From positions 156,168-220,167 of the forward strand of contig CAMBIR010000001.1 in the NCBI GenBank assembly GCA_945867665.1: a stretch of DNA of 64,000 nt, read 5' to 3'. The notes below the pieces were generated by a model, which saw nothing but the letters and a program-made list of their open reading frames with translations, had not been told where the DNA came from and made no database searches. The position numbers were made by a program, and so were the translations under genes. The number at the start of each line of letters is the position of its first letter. Position 1 is the first letter of the stretch. Below, piece by piece: positions 1-7,783 of the stretch. Source of the DNA: an uncultured Bacillota bacterium. GTDB lineage: Bacteria > Bacillota_I > Bacilli_A > RF39 > UBA660.

Positions 1-903
1 TTATTTTGCTATAGGGAAATGAATTTTACCATGATGTTTGTAGTTTAAGATTTTAACATCTTTACAATTTTTAGAATTATCATAAGCAAAAAAGTCTGTT
101 ATTTCTGGATTTAGCCATAATTCAGGTGCTTTAAAATCGCCTAAATTATCCATTCTTCGTATTTGCTCTTCGATTTTCGATATTTGATTGATATAAATAT
201 GAGCATCTTTAATGCTCCAGTCTAAAGTCCCTGGAGTAAGGTTACAGGTTTTTGCTAGCATATTTACTAAGGTCGCATACTGTGTTACATTGAATGGTAA
301 ACCAAGAGGCACATCACAACTTCTTTGATGAACCCACGCGTTTAATTTGCCATCAGTTACATCCCATTCACTTGACCAAACACAAGATGGTAATACCGCC
401 GTATCTAAAAATTCATCTTGCCATAAGCTTAAAACCATTCTTCTGTCTTCTGGATAATTTTTAATTTTATCGATTAATTTTTCTGTTAAATGATAATGAT
501 TAACAATCCAGCCATAGGCTGTTCCAATCGTGTGTGCCCACTCTTTCCCGTAGTTTTTGGTAATTTCTTTTTTTTCTAAAACTCCATCTTTAGTTTTAAT
601 ATTTTGCTCTGCTTTCCATAATCCATCTTCACCAATTTCCCATTCATCCCAAATGTGAATTCCTCTTTCTTGTAACCAACGCACATCATTACTTTGAGCC
701 TGATAAATCCAAAGCATTTCTAAAATAGCTTGTTTAAAAAATAATTGTTTTGTTGTTAAAACCGGATATTCTTCTTCAAGATTAAATTGAAAATGATAAG
801 AAGGAATCTTAATTGTATTGATTCCCGTTCTATTTTGAACTTCCCTTCCTTCTGTTAAAATTTTTTTACATAATTTTAAATATTCATAATCCCACTTTGA
901 CAT
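1..903 (-). CDS. thyA: Thymidylate synthase
   Basis: Methylates dUMP to dTMP with methylene-tetrahydrofolate in the cytosol. The 300-residue protein has the family hallmarks: N-terminal R-T-G (about residues 25-27), the W-D-E-W segment near 85-88, a cysteine in L-P-S-C at about 174 that aligns with the catalytic nucleophile, and QRSCDVPLGLPFN at about 193-205, which binds the dUMP phosphate. The usual PCH at the active site reads SCV here, a mild variation. The stop codon occupies bases 1-3, so the gene is complete. Length fits the longer ThyA forms. A pyrimidine-nucleoside phosphorylase lies 4 kb away but not in the same transcript. Confidence 0.97.
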   Translation of the reverse strand: MSKWDYEYLKLCKKILTEGREVQNRTGINTIKIPSYHFQFNLEEEYPVLTTKQLFFKQAILEMLWIYQAQSNDVRWLQERGIHIWDEWEIGEDGLWKAEQNIKTKDGVLEKKEITKNYGKEWAHTIGTAYGWIVNHYHLTEKLIDKIKNYPEDRRMVLSLWQDEFLDTAVLPSCVWSSEWDVTDGKLNAWVHQRSCDVPLGLPFNVTQYATLVNMLAKTCNLTPGTLDWSIKDAHIYINQISKIEEQIRRMDNLGDFKAPELWLNPEITDFFAYDNSKNCKDVKILNYKHHGKIHFPIAK

Positions 904-1002
904 TTTTTTTCTTTCCTTTCTTATTTTTTTATTCTCTTTCTTTCATTTTAACATAAAAAAATAAGGAATTTTTTAGAGTTTACTAATAAAGTACATTTCA
1001 AT

Positions 1003-1030
1003 AAAAAAAAGCCTTATCATTAAGACTTTT
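1003..1030 (-). terminator. Intrinsic terminator after tRNA-Thr
   Basis: Read on the minus strand, AGTCTTA and TAAGGCT pair across an ATGA loop with one U-G pair and are followed by a run of eight T. It sits just past the 3' end of the tRNA-Thr gene and ends that transcript before thyA. Confidence 0.75.
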
Positions 1031-1039
1031 GTATACACA

Positions 1040-1115
1040 TGGTGCTGAAAACAGGACTCGAACCTGCGACCTATTGATTACGAATCAATTGCTCTACCAT
1101 CTGAGCCATTTCAGC
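1040..1115 (-). tRNA. tRNA-Thr (anticodon CGT)
   Basis: The minus strand folds into a full cloverleaf: acceptor GCTGAAA/TTTCAGC, D stem GCTC/GAGC, anticodon stem ATTGA/TCAAT with loop TTCGTAA giving anticodon CGT, T stem GCAGG/CCTGT with loop TTCGAGT, discriminator A and an encoded CCA. It decodes ACG. It is a single tRNA, not part of an array, between thyA and the bacteriocin locus. Confidence 0.97.
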
Positions 1116-1163
1116 ATAATTAGATTATATCACTAGCCTATCAAAAAAATCAATCAAAAAGAA

Positions 1164-1196
1164 AGAGAAATCTGAATTTTTTATTCAAACTTCTCT
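1164..1196 (-). terminator. Terminator of the bacteriocin operon
   Basis: On the minus strand AGAGAAGTTTGAA pairs with TTCAGATTTCTCT, 13 pairs including two G-U, around a TAAAAAA loop, followed by a T-rich tail. It begins 5 bases after the last bacteriocin peptide stop, so the peptides are the end of the transcript. Confidence 0.8.
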
Positions 1197-1201
1197 TTTT
1201 T

Positions 1202-1357
1202 TTAACAATATCTGCCACTTACGGCTCTTCTAATGGCTGACCCAACAGCTTGTCCTACATTAAACATTACTGATACAGTACGCATCATAGCGTTTAATAA
1301 GGCACTGCTAAATCCTCCTTTTATTTGTAACATTTCTTCTTTTTTTAATTCTGTCAT
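1202..1357 (-). CDS. Double-glycine bacteriocin precursor, peptide A
   Basis: A 51-residue precursor. The 15-residue leader ends K-G-G and has the expected E at -8, M at -7 and I at -4 for export and cleavage by a C39-peptidase ABC transporter. The predicted mature part is 36 residues, starts F-S-S-A-L-L, carries a G-Q-A-V-G (GxxxG) helix-packing motif, a basic A-I-R-R pair, and ends S-G-R-Y-C with a single cysteine. A GAAAGGAG ribosome site lies upstream. It lies 24 bases downstream of peptide B and upstream of the operon terminator. GxxxG in both neighbours suggests a class IIb two-peptide bacteriocin that forms membrane pores. That assignment is inference; the leader type and exporter are seen directly. 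No close named relative recognised. Confidence 0.85.
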   Translation of the reverse strand: MTELKKEEMLQIKGGFSSALLNAMMRTVSVMFNVGQAVGSAIRRAVSGRYC

Positions 1358-1381
1358 ACCCTTTTTCTCCTTTCTTATGGT

Positions 1382-1525
1382 TTAGTTATTGCATTTTTTA
1401 GGATTCATCAGCCCATCAATGATGCCAATAATGAAGGATGCTGCGGCACCAATTCCGGCCATTAAGCCCCAGTTTACTGCGCCTCCTTTGACTTCCATTA
1501 ATTCTTTGTTTTCCATTTTTTGCAT
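1382..1525 (-). CDS. Double-glycine bacteriocin precursor, peptide B
   Basis: A 47-residue precursor with ribosome site GAAAGGAGC. The leader ends E-L-M-E-V-K-G-G, a textbook double-glycine pattern (E at -8, L at -7, V at -4). The predicted 32-residue mature peptide starts A-V-N-W-G, is mostly hydrophobic, holds two GxxxG motifs (G-L-M-A-G and G-I-I-D-G), and ends with a charged tail containing its only cysteine. An alternative start three codons later would not change the mature product. Its pairing with peptide A by adjacency, size and GxxxG content fits a two-component membrane-active bacteriocin. Both genes follow the export genes in the same direction. Confidence 0.87.
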   Translation of the reverse strand: MQKMENKELMEVKGGAVNWGLMAGIGAAASFIIGIIDGLMNPKKCNN

Positions 1526-1539
1526 ATTTATGCTCCTTT

Positions 1540-1962
1540 CTATTCTTTAAAATATTCCATTATTTTTTTCTTCTTTTGAGGAATTTTTATGAGCAAATGA
1601 TATCCTTCTTTTTGATAGTTTTTTTCTAAATTGATTATTTCCAAGTAACATTTTTGATAATTAATATTATTTAGGTAAGTAATTTTATTGTCTTGTTTGA
1701 TTACTTTGTATTGATACTCTTTTTTTTCAATGATTATTTTTTCATTTGTTGTTATGTTAGAAACCTCCTTTTCCGGAATGAGTACCTCAAGATAAAATAA
1801 GGAGTTTTTGATTATTATTTCGGAGTGAAGTTGAATATAATTTTGATAAGTATAGGTATTCATTCCATATATGATATACATTATTAAAATAATTACGTTT
1901 AAAATAAAGATATAAATGAAAAAATTACATTTTTTATTTAAGATATAATAAGTATCAATCAT
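1540..1962 (-). CDS. Bacteriocin export accessory membrane protein (short HlyD-like)
   Basis: 140 residues: a short cytoplasmic N terminus, one strongly hydrophobic membrane helix (about 14-33), then a beta-rich extracytoplasmic part with many lysines. This layout resembles a membrane-fusion accessory protein of double-glycine peptide exporters reduced to the anchor and barrel, without the long coiled coil of full HlyD/LcnD proteins. Its start overlaps the end of the C39 exporter gene by 8 bases, so the two are translationally coupled, and the bacteriocin peptides follow 14 bases later. It could instead be the immunity protein of the locus, since no other candidate is present. Function is inferred from position and topology only. 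Confidence 0.6.
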   Translation of the reverse strand: MIDTYYILNKKCNFFIYIFILNVIILIMYIIYGMNTYTYQNYIQLHSEIIIKNSLFYLEVLIPEKEVSNITTNEKIIIEKKEYQYKVIKQDNKITYLNNINYQKCYLEIINLEKNYQKEGYHLLIKIPQKKKKIMEYFKE

Positions 1963-4042
1963 ATAATCTCTCCTTCAATAGATGGTTTATTTTTTTTGTT
2001 TCAAAATGAATTACTTGGTGAAATAGATCTTGATTTTCCATTCTATGAGAAACAATAATAATTGTTTTATTTGGATATTTAGAAAAAATATTATTTAAGA
2101 TTTTTCTTTCTAGTTGAATATCAATTGCGTTTAATCCCTCATCAATTAACATGATTTCTTTTTCTTGCAAGAGTAATCTTGCTAAGAGAATACGTTGTCT
2201 CTGTCCTCCAGAGAGATTTAGACCGTTTTCTTCTAATTTTGTTTGGTAACCTAAAAATAATTCTTTTACAAATTCATCTACACAAGTTAGTTTGCATACT
2301 TCTTGATATTTTTTTTGGTCAACATGTTGGAATAACGTAATATTATTAAAAATGGTATCGTTATATAAAATATCATTTTGACTCATTAAGGAAATATAGT
2401 TTCTAACATTTGCGATAGAACAATTATTAATATCTACATCATTTAAATAAATGGTATTATAATTTACTTCATAGTATTTCATTAATAATTTTAGGATGGT
2501 ACTTTTACCACTGCCTGAGGAACCTAAAATCATGATTTTATTTCCTTTTTGAATTTGTAAGTTGAAATTAGAAAAAATCATTTTTTCTTGATTGTAACTA
2601 AAAGATAAATTTCGAATTTGAATGTTACCATTTAAATCAAAATTAGTATTGGTGCTTAAGTTTTCTTCTTCAATTTCAAATAAGTGATTTACTCTTTTAA
2701 TGGAATTGATTAAGTAATAGTATTCTTTATTTAATTCAATTAAATTGGTAATTGGTGTTAAAAAAGAATTGGCAAGAAAAATATAAGTCATAAAGTATCC
2801 TATGGATAAATTTTTACTCATTACCATGTAAAATCCTAACATTTCTAGTAAGAGAAGCCCAATCGTTGAAACTAAATCTTTTATTAATAATTCTAAATTT
2901 AGAATGTTTTGATATTCAAAAGTATTATTTAGAGATTTTACATAAATTTTTTCTAGTTTTTCATTCATAATAAATTCCGTATTCATATTTTTAATTGTCT
3001 CAATACCACTGATTAATTCTGTTAAATATGATTGAAGTGTGGCATTGTTTTGCTGGCTTATATTGGTATATTTTTTTAATGTCGGTCTAAAAATTAAAAG
3101 AATACCAATATGAAGAGCACTAATCATTATTATCATGAGAAATAATTGTTTATTTAAGAGAAATAAAAGAGAACCTGATCCAATTAATAAAATTCCATCT
3201 AGACATACAGTGAGGATTAATTGGTTGATGAAGTTTTTTACATAAATTAGATCATTTAAACGGCTTATGATTTCTCCTGTTGTTCTGTTATGGTAATAAT
3301 GATAAGGAAGTAAAAGTATTTTTTTGAAAGTAAATAAGAAGATAGAACAGTCTAGTTTTTGACTAAAGAGAATAAAGACTTGATTTCTAATGAAATTACT
3401 AATTATTTTTAGTAAAATAATTATGCTAAAGAAAAAGGAAATAATAAAAAGATTCGTTTTTGTACTTTCTATAACAAAATCTAGAATAAACTCAAAATAT
3501 AGACTCCCTAGGCAAGAGAAAATTGTATAAATGATAGAAAGAAGCAGGATAGTTAAAATAATGCTTTTATTTTTTTTAAGAACTTTCTTTATCATTTGAT
3601 TCATATAATTTTTCTCTTTGATTTCTAATAATTGTTTAAATGGTTCGAAAATTAAAATATAGCCTGTCCATAATTTTTCAAACGAAGAAAGTGATAAACA
3701 CTTTTCACCAATAGCAGGATCCATCATGATGATTTTATCTCTTTTTAATTCATAGACAACAACGAAATGTTCATAGGAATGGTCAATTAATTGGCAGATA
3801 AAAGGTCTTTTTAACCCTTTTAGAGAGGATAATTTTTCTACTTTATAGCCAATAGAATTTAATCCTATTTGTTCACTAGCTTGTTTTAGTTGATAAAAGT
3901 TTGTTCCTTCTTTGGTTGTATTGGTCATTTCTACTAGTTTAGCTAATGAAATATTTCCTTTGTAATAGCGAATGATAGATAATAAAGAGGCAGCACCACA
4001 TTCTTTATATCCATCTTGTAGGACAATTAAATTTTTTTTCAT
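1955..4042 (-). CDS. Bacteriocin-processing ABC exporter (C39 peptidase + TM + ATPase)
   Basis: A 695-residue peptidase-containing ATP-binding transporter that cuts double-glycine leaders and exports the peptides. The C39 peptidase is at the N terminus: Q9 (oxyanion), C15 in K-E-C-G-A-A, H92 in E-H-F-V-V-V-Y and D108 in M-M-D-P. A membrane domain with about six helices covers roughly 155-440. The ATPase has Walker A GSSGSGKST, signature LSGGQRQR, Walker B M-L-I-D-E and an H-loop in I-V-S-H-R, so all catalytic residues are kept. The ribosome site is AGAGGAGG. It heads the operon that ends with the two bacteriocin peptides, which are its likely substrates. Confidence 0.95.
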   Translation of the reverse strand: MKKNLIVLQDGYKECGAASLLSIIRYYKGNISLAKLVEMTNTTKEGTNFYQLKQASEQIGLNSIGYKVEKLSSLKGLKRPFICQLIDHSYEHFVVVYELKRDKIIMMDPAIGEKCLSLSSFEKLWTGYILIFEPFKQLLEIKEKNYMNQMIKKVLKKNKSIILTILLLSIIYTIFSCLGSLYFEFILDFVIESTKTNLFIISFFFSIIILLKIISNFIRNQVFILFSQKLDCSIFLFTFKKILLLPYHYYHNRTTGEIISRLNDLIYVKNFINQLILTVCLDGILLIGSGSLLFLLNKQLFLMIIMISALHIGILLIFRPTLKKYTNISQQNNATLQSYLTELISGIETIKNMNTEFIMNEKLEKIYVKSLNNTFEYQNILNLELLIKDLVSTIGLLLLEMLGFYMVMSKNLSIGYFMTYIFLANSFLTPITNLIELNKEYYYLINSIKRVNHLFEIEEENLSTNTNFDLNGNIQIRNLSFSYNQEKMIFSNFNLQIQKGNKIMILGSSGSGKSTILKLLMKYYEVNYNTIYLNDVDINNCSIANVRNYISLMSQNDILYNDTIFNNITLFQHVDQKKYQEVCKLTCVDEFVKELFLGYQTKLEENGLNLSGGQRQRILLARLLLQEKEIMLIDEGLNAIDIQLERKILNNIFSKYPNKTIIIVSHRMENQDLFHQVIHFETKKINHLLKERLYD

Positions 4043-4206
4043 CTTTTACCTCCTCTAATTATATTATTCGCTCTTTTTTTCTAAAATCCTTCTTATTTTG
4101 AAAATTTTTTTTAAATTAGAGTGCTGGTATTGATTTTTCTTAATAAAATAAAGCGTTTAGAATGCCTTTTTTAGGTAAAAAAGGTTCTTTGAAATTTGAA
4201 AGATAT

Positions 4207-4238
4207 AAAAAAACACCTCTAAAATTGAGATGTGTTTT
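4207..4238 (-). terminator. Terminator after trmB
   Basis: On the minus strand ACATCTC pairs with GAGGTGT across an AATTTTA loop and is followed by T7. It starts right at the trmB stop and ends the pdp-trmB transcript before the bacteriocin operon. Confidence 0.7.
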
Positions 4239-4239
4239 T

Positions 4240-4878
4240 TTAATCTTTATATTTTATGGCTTCTAAGCGATTAATTTTTACTCCTAATTTAACAAATTTC
4301 TTTTCGTATTCAGTTTGAATATTTTCTTTGATGTCTTCTTGATATAAATCTCTAGTGCTAGAAATGATTTGATAACCATTTTCTTTTAGAGACTCTAGTG
4401 AGTATTCAAATAAAGAGTTATTATCCGTCTTCATAATAATATGAGGATTATTTTTAAAAATAAAGTCATATTTTTGTAAAAAAATGGGGCTAGTTAATCT
4501 TCTTTTGGCGTGTCTATCTTTAGGCCAAGGATCAGAGAAATTTAGATAAATTAGAGAAATTTCTTTAGAAAATATTTTATCAATATTGTTTGCGTCCATG
4601 CGAATTAATTTTAGGTTCTTTAACTCTAGTTCATTTGATTTTTGAATTGCTCGAACTAAAACGCTGTCAAACTTTTCAATTCCGATAAAATTAATATTTG
4701 GGTACTTGATAGCGTTTTCTATGATAAAGTCTCCTTTTCCCATGCCAATTTCAATATAAATGGGATTGTTGTTGAGAAAAATTTTGTGCCAGGTGCCCTT
4801 ATATTCTTCTAATGGTTGTAGATAAAAGGTACCTTTTTCGATGATTTCTTTTGCTCCTTTTACGTGTTTTAAGCGCAT
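4240..4878 (-). CDS. trmB: tRNA (guanine-N7-)-methyltransferase
   Basis: Makes m7G46 in the variable loop of tRNAs using S-adenosylmethionine. 212 residues. The SAM site is I-E-I-G-M-G-K-G-D-F (about 48-57), and the family signature D-P-W-P-K-D-R-H-A-K-R-R-L lies near 116-128. The start at 4878 (M-R-L-K-H-V) is chosen because AGGAGG lies 7 bases before it; a start 8 codons upstream would run through that site. It follows pdp by 16 bases in the same direction and is probably cotranscribed with it. Confidence 0.95.
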   Translation of the reverse strand: MRLKHVKGAKEIIEKGTFYLQPLEEYKGTWHKIFLNNNPIYIEIGMGKGDFIIENAIKYPNINFIGIEKFDSVLVRAIQKSNELELKNLKLIRMDANNIDKIFSKEISLIYLNFSDPWPKDRHAKRRLTSPIFLQKYDFIFKNNPHIIMKTDNNSLFEYSLESLKENGYQIISSTRDLYQEDIKENIQTEYEKKFVKLGVKINRLEAIKYKD

Positions 4879-4894
4879 AATCTTTCCTCCTTTT

Positions 4895-6163
4895 TTATTC
4901 AATTACTTCATAGATTAGGGGTAGTGGTTTTGGTTTTACCCTTGTAATCACAAAGGCCGAAGTTTTTAGAAAGTCGTTATCCAAAACCTTATTTGTGTGA
5001 AGTATCATTATGGTATCTCCTACTTCTACCATATCCCCTACTTCTTTTTTTAAAGTGATTCCAGCACCATAGTCTAATTTTTCTGTTAAATTCATCCGTC
5101 CAGCACCAAGTTGCATGGATAATTCTCCTAAGGTTAGAGCATTGATATCGTTGATATAGCCTTTTTTCGTACTTTTTACCTCATAGTGATAAGTACTTTC
5201 TGGTAAGGCATTAATATCTCCTTGTTGGGCTTTTATAAATTCTAAAAATTTTTGATAAGCAGAGCCATTTTTTAAATTTTCTTGGACTAATTTTTTTGCA
5301 TCAGCAACGGAAATGTTTAGGCTAAGATGCACCATTTGAGTGGCAATTTCTATACATAAATCTGTTAAGTTTCCTTTTTTTCCTTGTAAAACTTCTTCTG
5401 CTTCTCTAACTTCTAGGGCATTACCAATATTATTTCCTAGAGGAATATCCATATTCGTTAATAAACAGACTACTTTTATTTGGTGGGATGAGCCGATTTT
5501 AATCATTAAATGTGCTAATTTTCTAGCGTCTTTTAAATTTTTGATTAAGGCTCCTCTACCTACTTTGACATCAATTACTAAGTTATTGGCCCCGCTAGCA
5601 ATTTTTTTACTCATGATTGAAGAGGCGATAAGAGGAATGGATTCAACGGTTCCTGTTACGTCTCTTAGGGCATAGATTTTTTTGTCGGCTGGGACTAAAT
5701 TGGCTGTTTGACTCACAATGGCTAGTCCTACTTTTTTTACTTGTTCTAGAAAGGTTTGTTCATCTAAATTCACTTTAAATCCTGGAATAGATTCTAATTT
5801 ATCTATTGTTCCACCGGTGTGGCCAAGGCCTTTTCCACTCATTTTGGCAACACGAGCCCCACAGGAAGCAACAATTGGTGAGACAATAAGGGTTGTCTTA
5901 TCCCCTACTCCACCAGTTGAGTGTTTGTCTACGACAGAACCTAAATTACTTAGATCTAATTTTTCTCCACTATTTAACATAATCTCAGTTAAAGTGATGA
6001 TTTCGTGGTCTGTTAGGCCTTTTAGAACAATCGCCATTAAAAGACTGCTCATTTGATAATCTTTTACTTCACCGCTTAAATATCCATTTACGGCATAGTT
6101 AATTTCTTCTTTTGTTAAAATTTTTCCTAATCTTTTTTTGTTAATAATTTCTATAATATTCAT
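4895..6163 (-). CDS. pdp: Pyrimidine-nucleoside phosphorylase
   Basis: Splits uridine, thymidine and deoxyuridine with phosphate to base plus (deoxy)ribose-1-phosphate, a salvage step. 422 residues, usual length. The family signature K-H-S-T-G-G-V-G-D-K-T-T lies at about 81-92, followed by K-M-S-G-K-G-L-G-H-T-G-G-T, which carries the phosphate and base pocket. The C-terminal A-G-I-T-L-K-K-E-V-G-D domain is present. Lysine in the K-H-S-T motif fits the broad-specificity Pdp group of Bacillota rather than strict DeoA, but the distinction is not certain. It lies between scpB and trmB on the same strand. Confidence 0.94.
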   Translation of the reverse strand: MNIIEIINKKRLGKILTKEEINYAVNGYLSGEVKDYQMSSLLMAIVLKGLTDHEIITLTEIMLNSGEKLDLSNLGSVVDKHSTGGVGDKTTLIVSPIVASCGARVAKMSGKGLGHTGGTIDKLESIPGFKVNLDEQTFLEQVKKVGLAIVSQTANLVPADKKIYALRDVTGTVESIPLIASSIMSKKIASGANNLVIDVKVGRGALIKNLKDARKLAHLMIKIGSSHQIKVVCLLTNMDIPLGNNIGNALEVREAEEVLQGKKGNLTDLCIEIATQMVHLSLNISVADAKKLVQENLKNGSAYQKFLEFIKAQQGDINALPESTYHYEVKSTKKGYINDINALTLGELSMQLGAGRMNLTEKLDYGAGITLKKEVGDMVEVGDTIMILHTNKVLDNDFLKTSAFVITRVKPKPLPLIYEVIE

Positions 6164-6177
6164 CTTTTTATCCCTCT

Positions 6178-6735
6178 TTATTCTTTTTCTTCATGATAGT
6201 TTGATTGAAATAAATCTTTTTCTTCACTATCATCTATGGTAATACTAATATCTGGTAAATCCTCCTTTGTGGACAAGCCAAAATAATCTAGGAAATCATC
6301 TGTTGTTTTGTAGAGAATGGGATGTCCTGGTAAATTGGAGCGACCAGACTCTTTAATTAACCCCTTTGCTAGTAACTTTCTTAAAACGAAAATGGAATCT
6401 ACCCCACGCATCTCATCAACTTGTCCCCTAGTAACGGGTTCATTATAAGCAATGATCGCTAGGACTTCTAGGGCTGCTTGTGACAAAGTATGAGTGGATG
6501 GATTTTCTAATAATTTTTCGTAATATTCTTTATGTTCTTGTTTGGTTGTTAATTTGAAAGTATTTCCTAAATAATTTAATCTAAGGCCTCGATCTTCTTC
6601 TTCATAGTTTCTTTTTAGACGATAAACTAATTTTTTGGCCTCTTCTTCGTTTAAAGATAGAATGGACATTACTTGTTTTAAGGTAAGACCATCATCCCCA
6701 GAGACATACAGTAATCCTTCTAATATTCCCTCCAT
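6178..6735 (-). CDS. scpB: Segregation and condensation protein B
   Basis: Kleisin-partner (kite) subunit of the Smc-ScpAB condensin, needed for chromosome compaction and segregation. 185 residues made of two winged-helix domains. Recognisable pieces include S-Q-A-A-L-E-V-L-A-I-I-A-Y-N-E-P-V-T-R near 85-103, the most conserved stretch of the family, then V-D-E-M-R-G-V-D and an acidic C-terminal tail. Its ATG overlaps the scpA stop by one base (TAATG), so the two subunits are translationally coupled. Confidence 0.95.
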   Translation of the reverse strand: MEGILEGLLYVSGDDGLTLKQVMSILSLNEEEAKKLVYRLKRNYEEEDRGLRLNYLGNTFKLTTKQEHKEYYEKLLENPSTHTLSQAALEVLAIIAYNEPVTRGQVDEMRGVDSIFVLRKLLAKGLIKESGRSNLPGHPILYKTTDDFLDYFGLSTKEDLPDISITIDDSEEKDLFQSNYHEEKE

Positions 6736-7460
6736 TAGTTCACCTTCAATTCTATATAAATTTTAGCAAAAGCATTTTCTTGAGTTAAATTTACTTTCTC
6801 TTCTTTGGCTAATTCTAAGATAGACATAAATGTTACCACAATATAACTTTTGTTATAAATATCAAATAGTTCTTCAAAAGAAGTTTTCTTTTTTGTTTTT
6901 AAGAGGGTAACAATATCATTTTTTCTTGCTCTTACACTATATTCTTTTGTAGTAATTCTAGTAGTTATTGGTTTTTCCATATTTTTTCTTTTTAAAAATT
7001 CCTCCCAAGCTTTAATTAGAGAATCCACTGTAATATTTGGGTCTTTTTCTAATTTTTTGTTGGTGATTTCGTTTAGTTTTGATGGAGATTTGGTGTATAT
7101 TTCTCTTCTAGTCGCTTCTAACTTTTTGAAATCTTTGGTAATTTCTTTGTATTTTTGATATTCAATTAGTTTTTCGATTAAATTTTCTCTTGTGGCTTCT
7201 TCGTCCTCTTCTTCTATTTCTTCTGTTTTTTGGCTAGGAAGTAAGGATTTTGATTTGATTTCCATTAAACTTGCGGCCATTACAAGATATTCGGAGGCGA
7301 CGTTGATGTTTAATTCTTCCATTTTATTGATGTAATCAAAATACTGATTTGTAATTTCATTGATGTTAATATCATAAATATCAATATTAGAGATTTTTAC
7401 TAAATGTAAGAGTAAATCTAATGGGCCTTCAAATTCGTTTATTTTTACTTTATAATCCAA
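6735..7460 (-). CDS. scpA: Segregation and condensation protein A
   Basis: Kleisin subunit bridging the Smc dimer heads. About 241 residues, typical size. The N-terminal F-E-G-P-L-D-L-L-L-H-L-V motif that contacts the Smc neck is present, with a winged-helix C terminus that binds the Smc cap. I place the start at a TTG (7460) because AAGGTGAT lies 4 bases before it; a TTG five codons earlier lacks a ribosome site. The gene is followed by scpB with a one-base overlap. Confidence 0.94.
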   Translation of the reverse strand: MDYKVKINEFEGPLDLLLHLVKISNIDIYDININEITNQYFDYINKMEELNINVASEYLVMAASLMEIKSKSLLPSQKTEEIEEEDEEATRENLIEKLIEYQKYKEITKDFKKLEATRREIYTKSPSKLNEITNKKLEKDPNITVDSLIKAWEEFLKRKNMEKPITTRITTKEYSVRARKNDIVTLLKTKKKTSFEELFDIYNKSYIVVTFMSILELAKEEKVNLTQENAFAKIYIELKVN

Positions 7461-7525
7461 GTTTATCACCTTCAACTACATTATAGATTATATCATGAAT
7501 TTATTTAAATTTAAAGTTATTTTAA

Positions 7526-7550
7526 AAACGATTCCAGTGGAATCGTTTTC
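7526..7550. terminator. Bidirectional hairpin terminator
   Basis: AAAACGATTCC and GGAATCGTTTT are perfectly complementary around a 3-base loop, giving a run of A on one side and T on the other. It ends the small gene at 7551-7724 on the minus strand, 1 base past its stop, and separates it from scpA. Confidence 0.85.
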
Positions 7551-7724
7551 TTACATCATATCTTCTAAATCATCATACATATTGCTCATATCATTCATTG
7601 TTTTTTTGGCAAATTTCTTTACTTCACCTACATACTTTTTGGCATTTCCATTTTTTACTTGTTGGTATAGTAGCGTTCCACCAACACCCATAGCAACGAA
7701 TGCCATACTTTTCTTTATATCCAT
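7551..7724 (-). CDS. Tiny single-pass membrane protein, YtxH-like
   Basis: A 57-residue protein with ribosome site AAGGAG about 9 bases before the ATG and its own terminator straight after the stop. Residues 7-21 form a glycine-containing membrane helix. The rest is an amphipathic, lysine-rich helix that turns acidic at the end (D-D-L-E-D-M-M). The plan, a short anchor followed by a charged helix, resembles YtxH-type envelope stress proteins of Bacillota, but the match is by shape only. No function assigned. It lies between recD2 and scpA and looks like a separately transcribed gene. Confidence 0.7.
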   Translation of the reverse strand: MDIKKSMAFVAMGVGGTLLYQQVKNGNAKKYVGEVKKFAKKTMNDMSNMYDDLEDMM

Positions 7725-7783
7725 ACTAATCCACTCCTTAGAATCTATGATAGATATCTATTGATATCCGTTATTAATATGGT

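Noticed and set aside
4043-4200. Promoter for the bacteriocin operon
   Set aside because: A TATAAT lies close to the exporter ribosome site but the leader would be too short and no -35 box fits.
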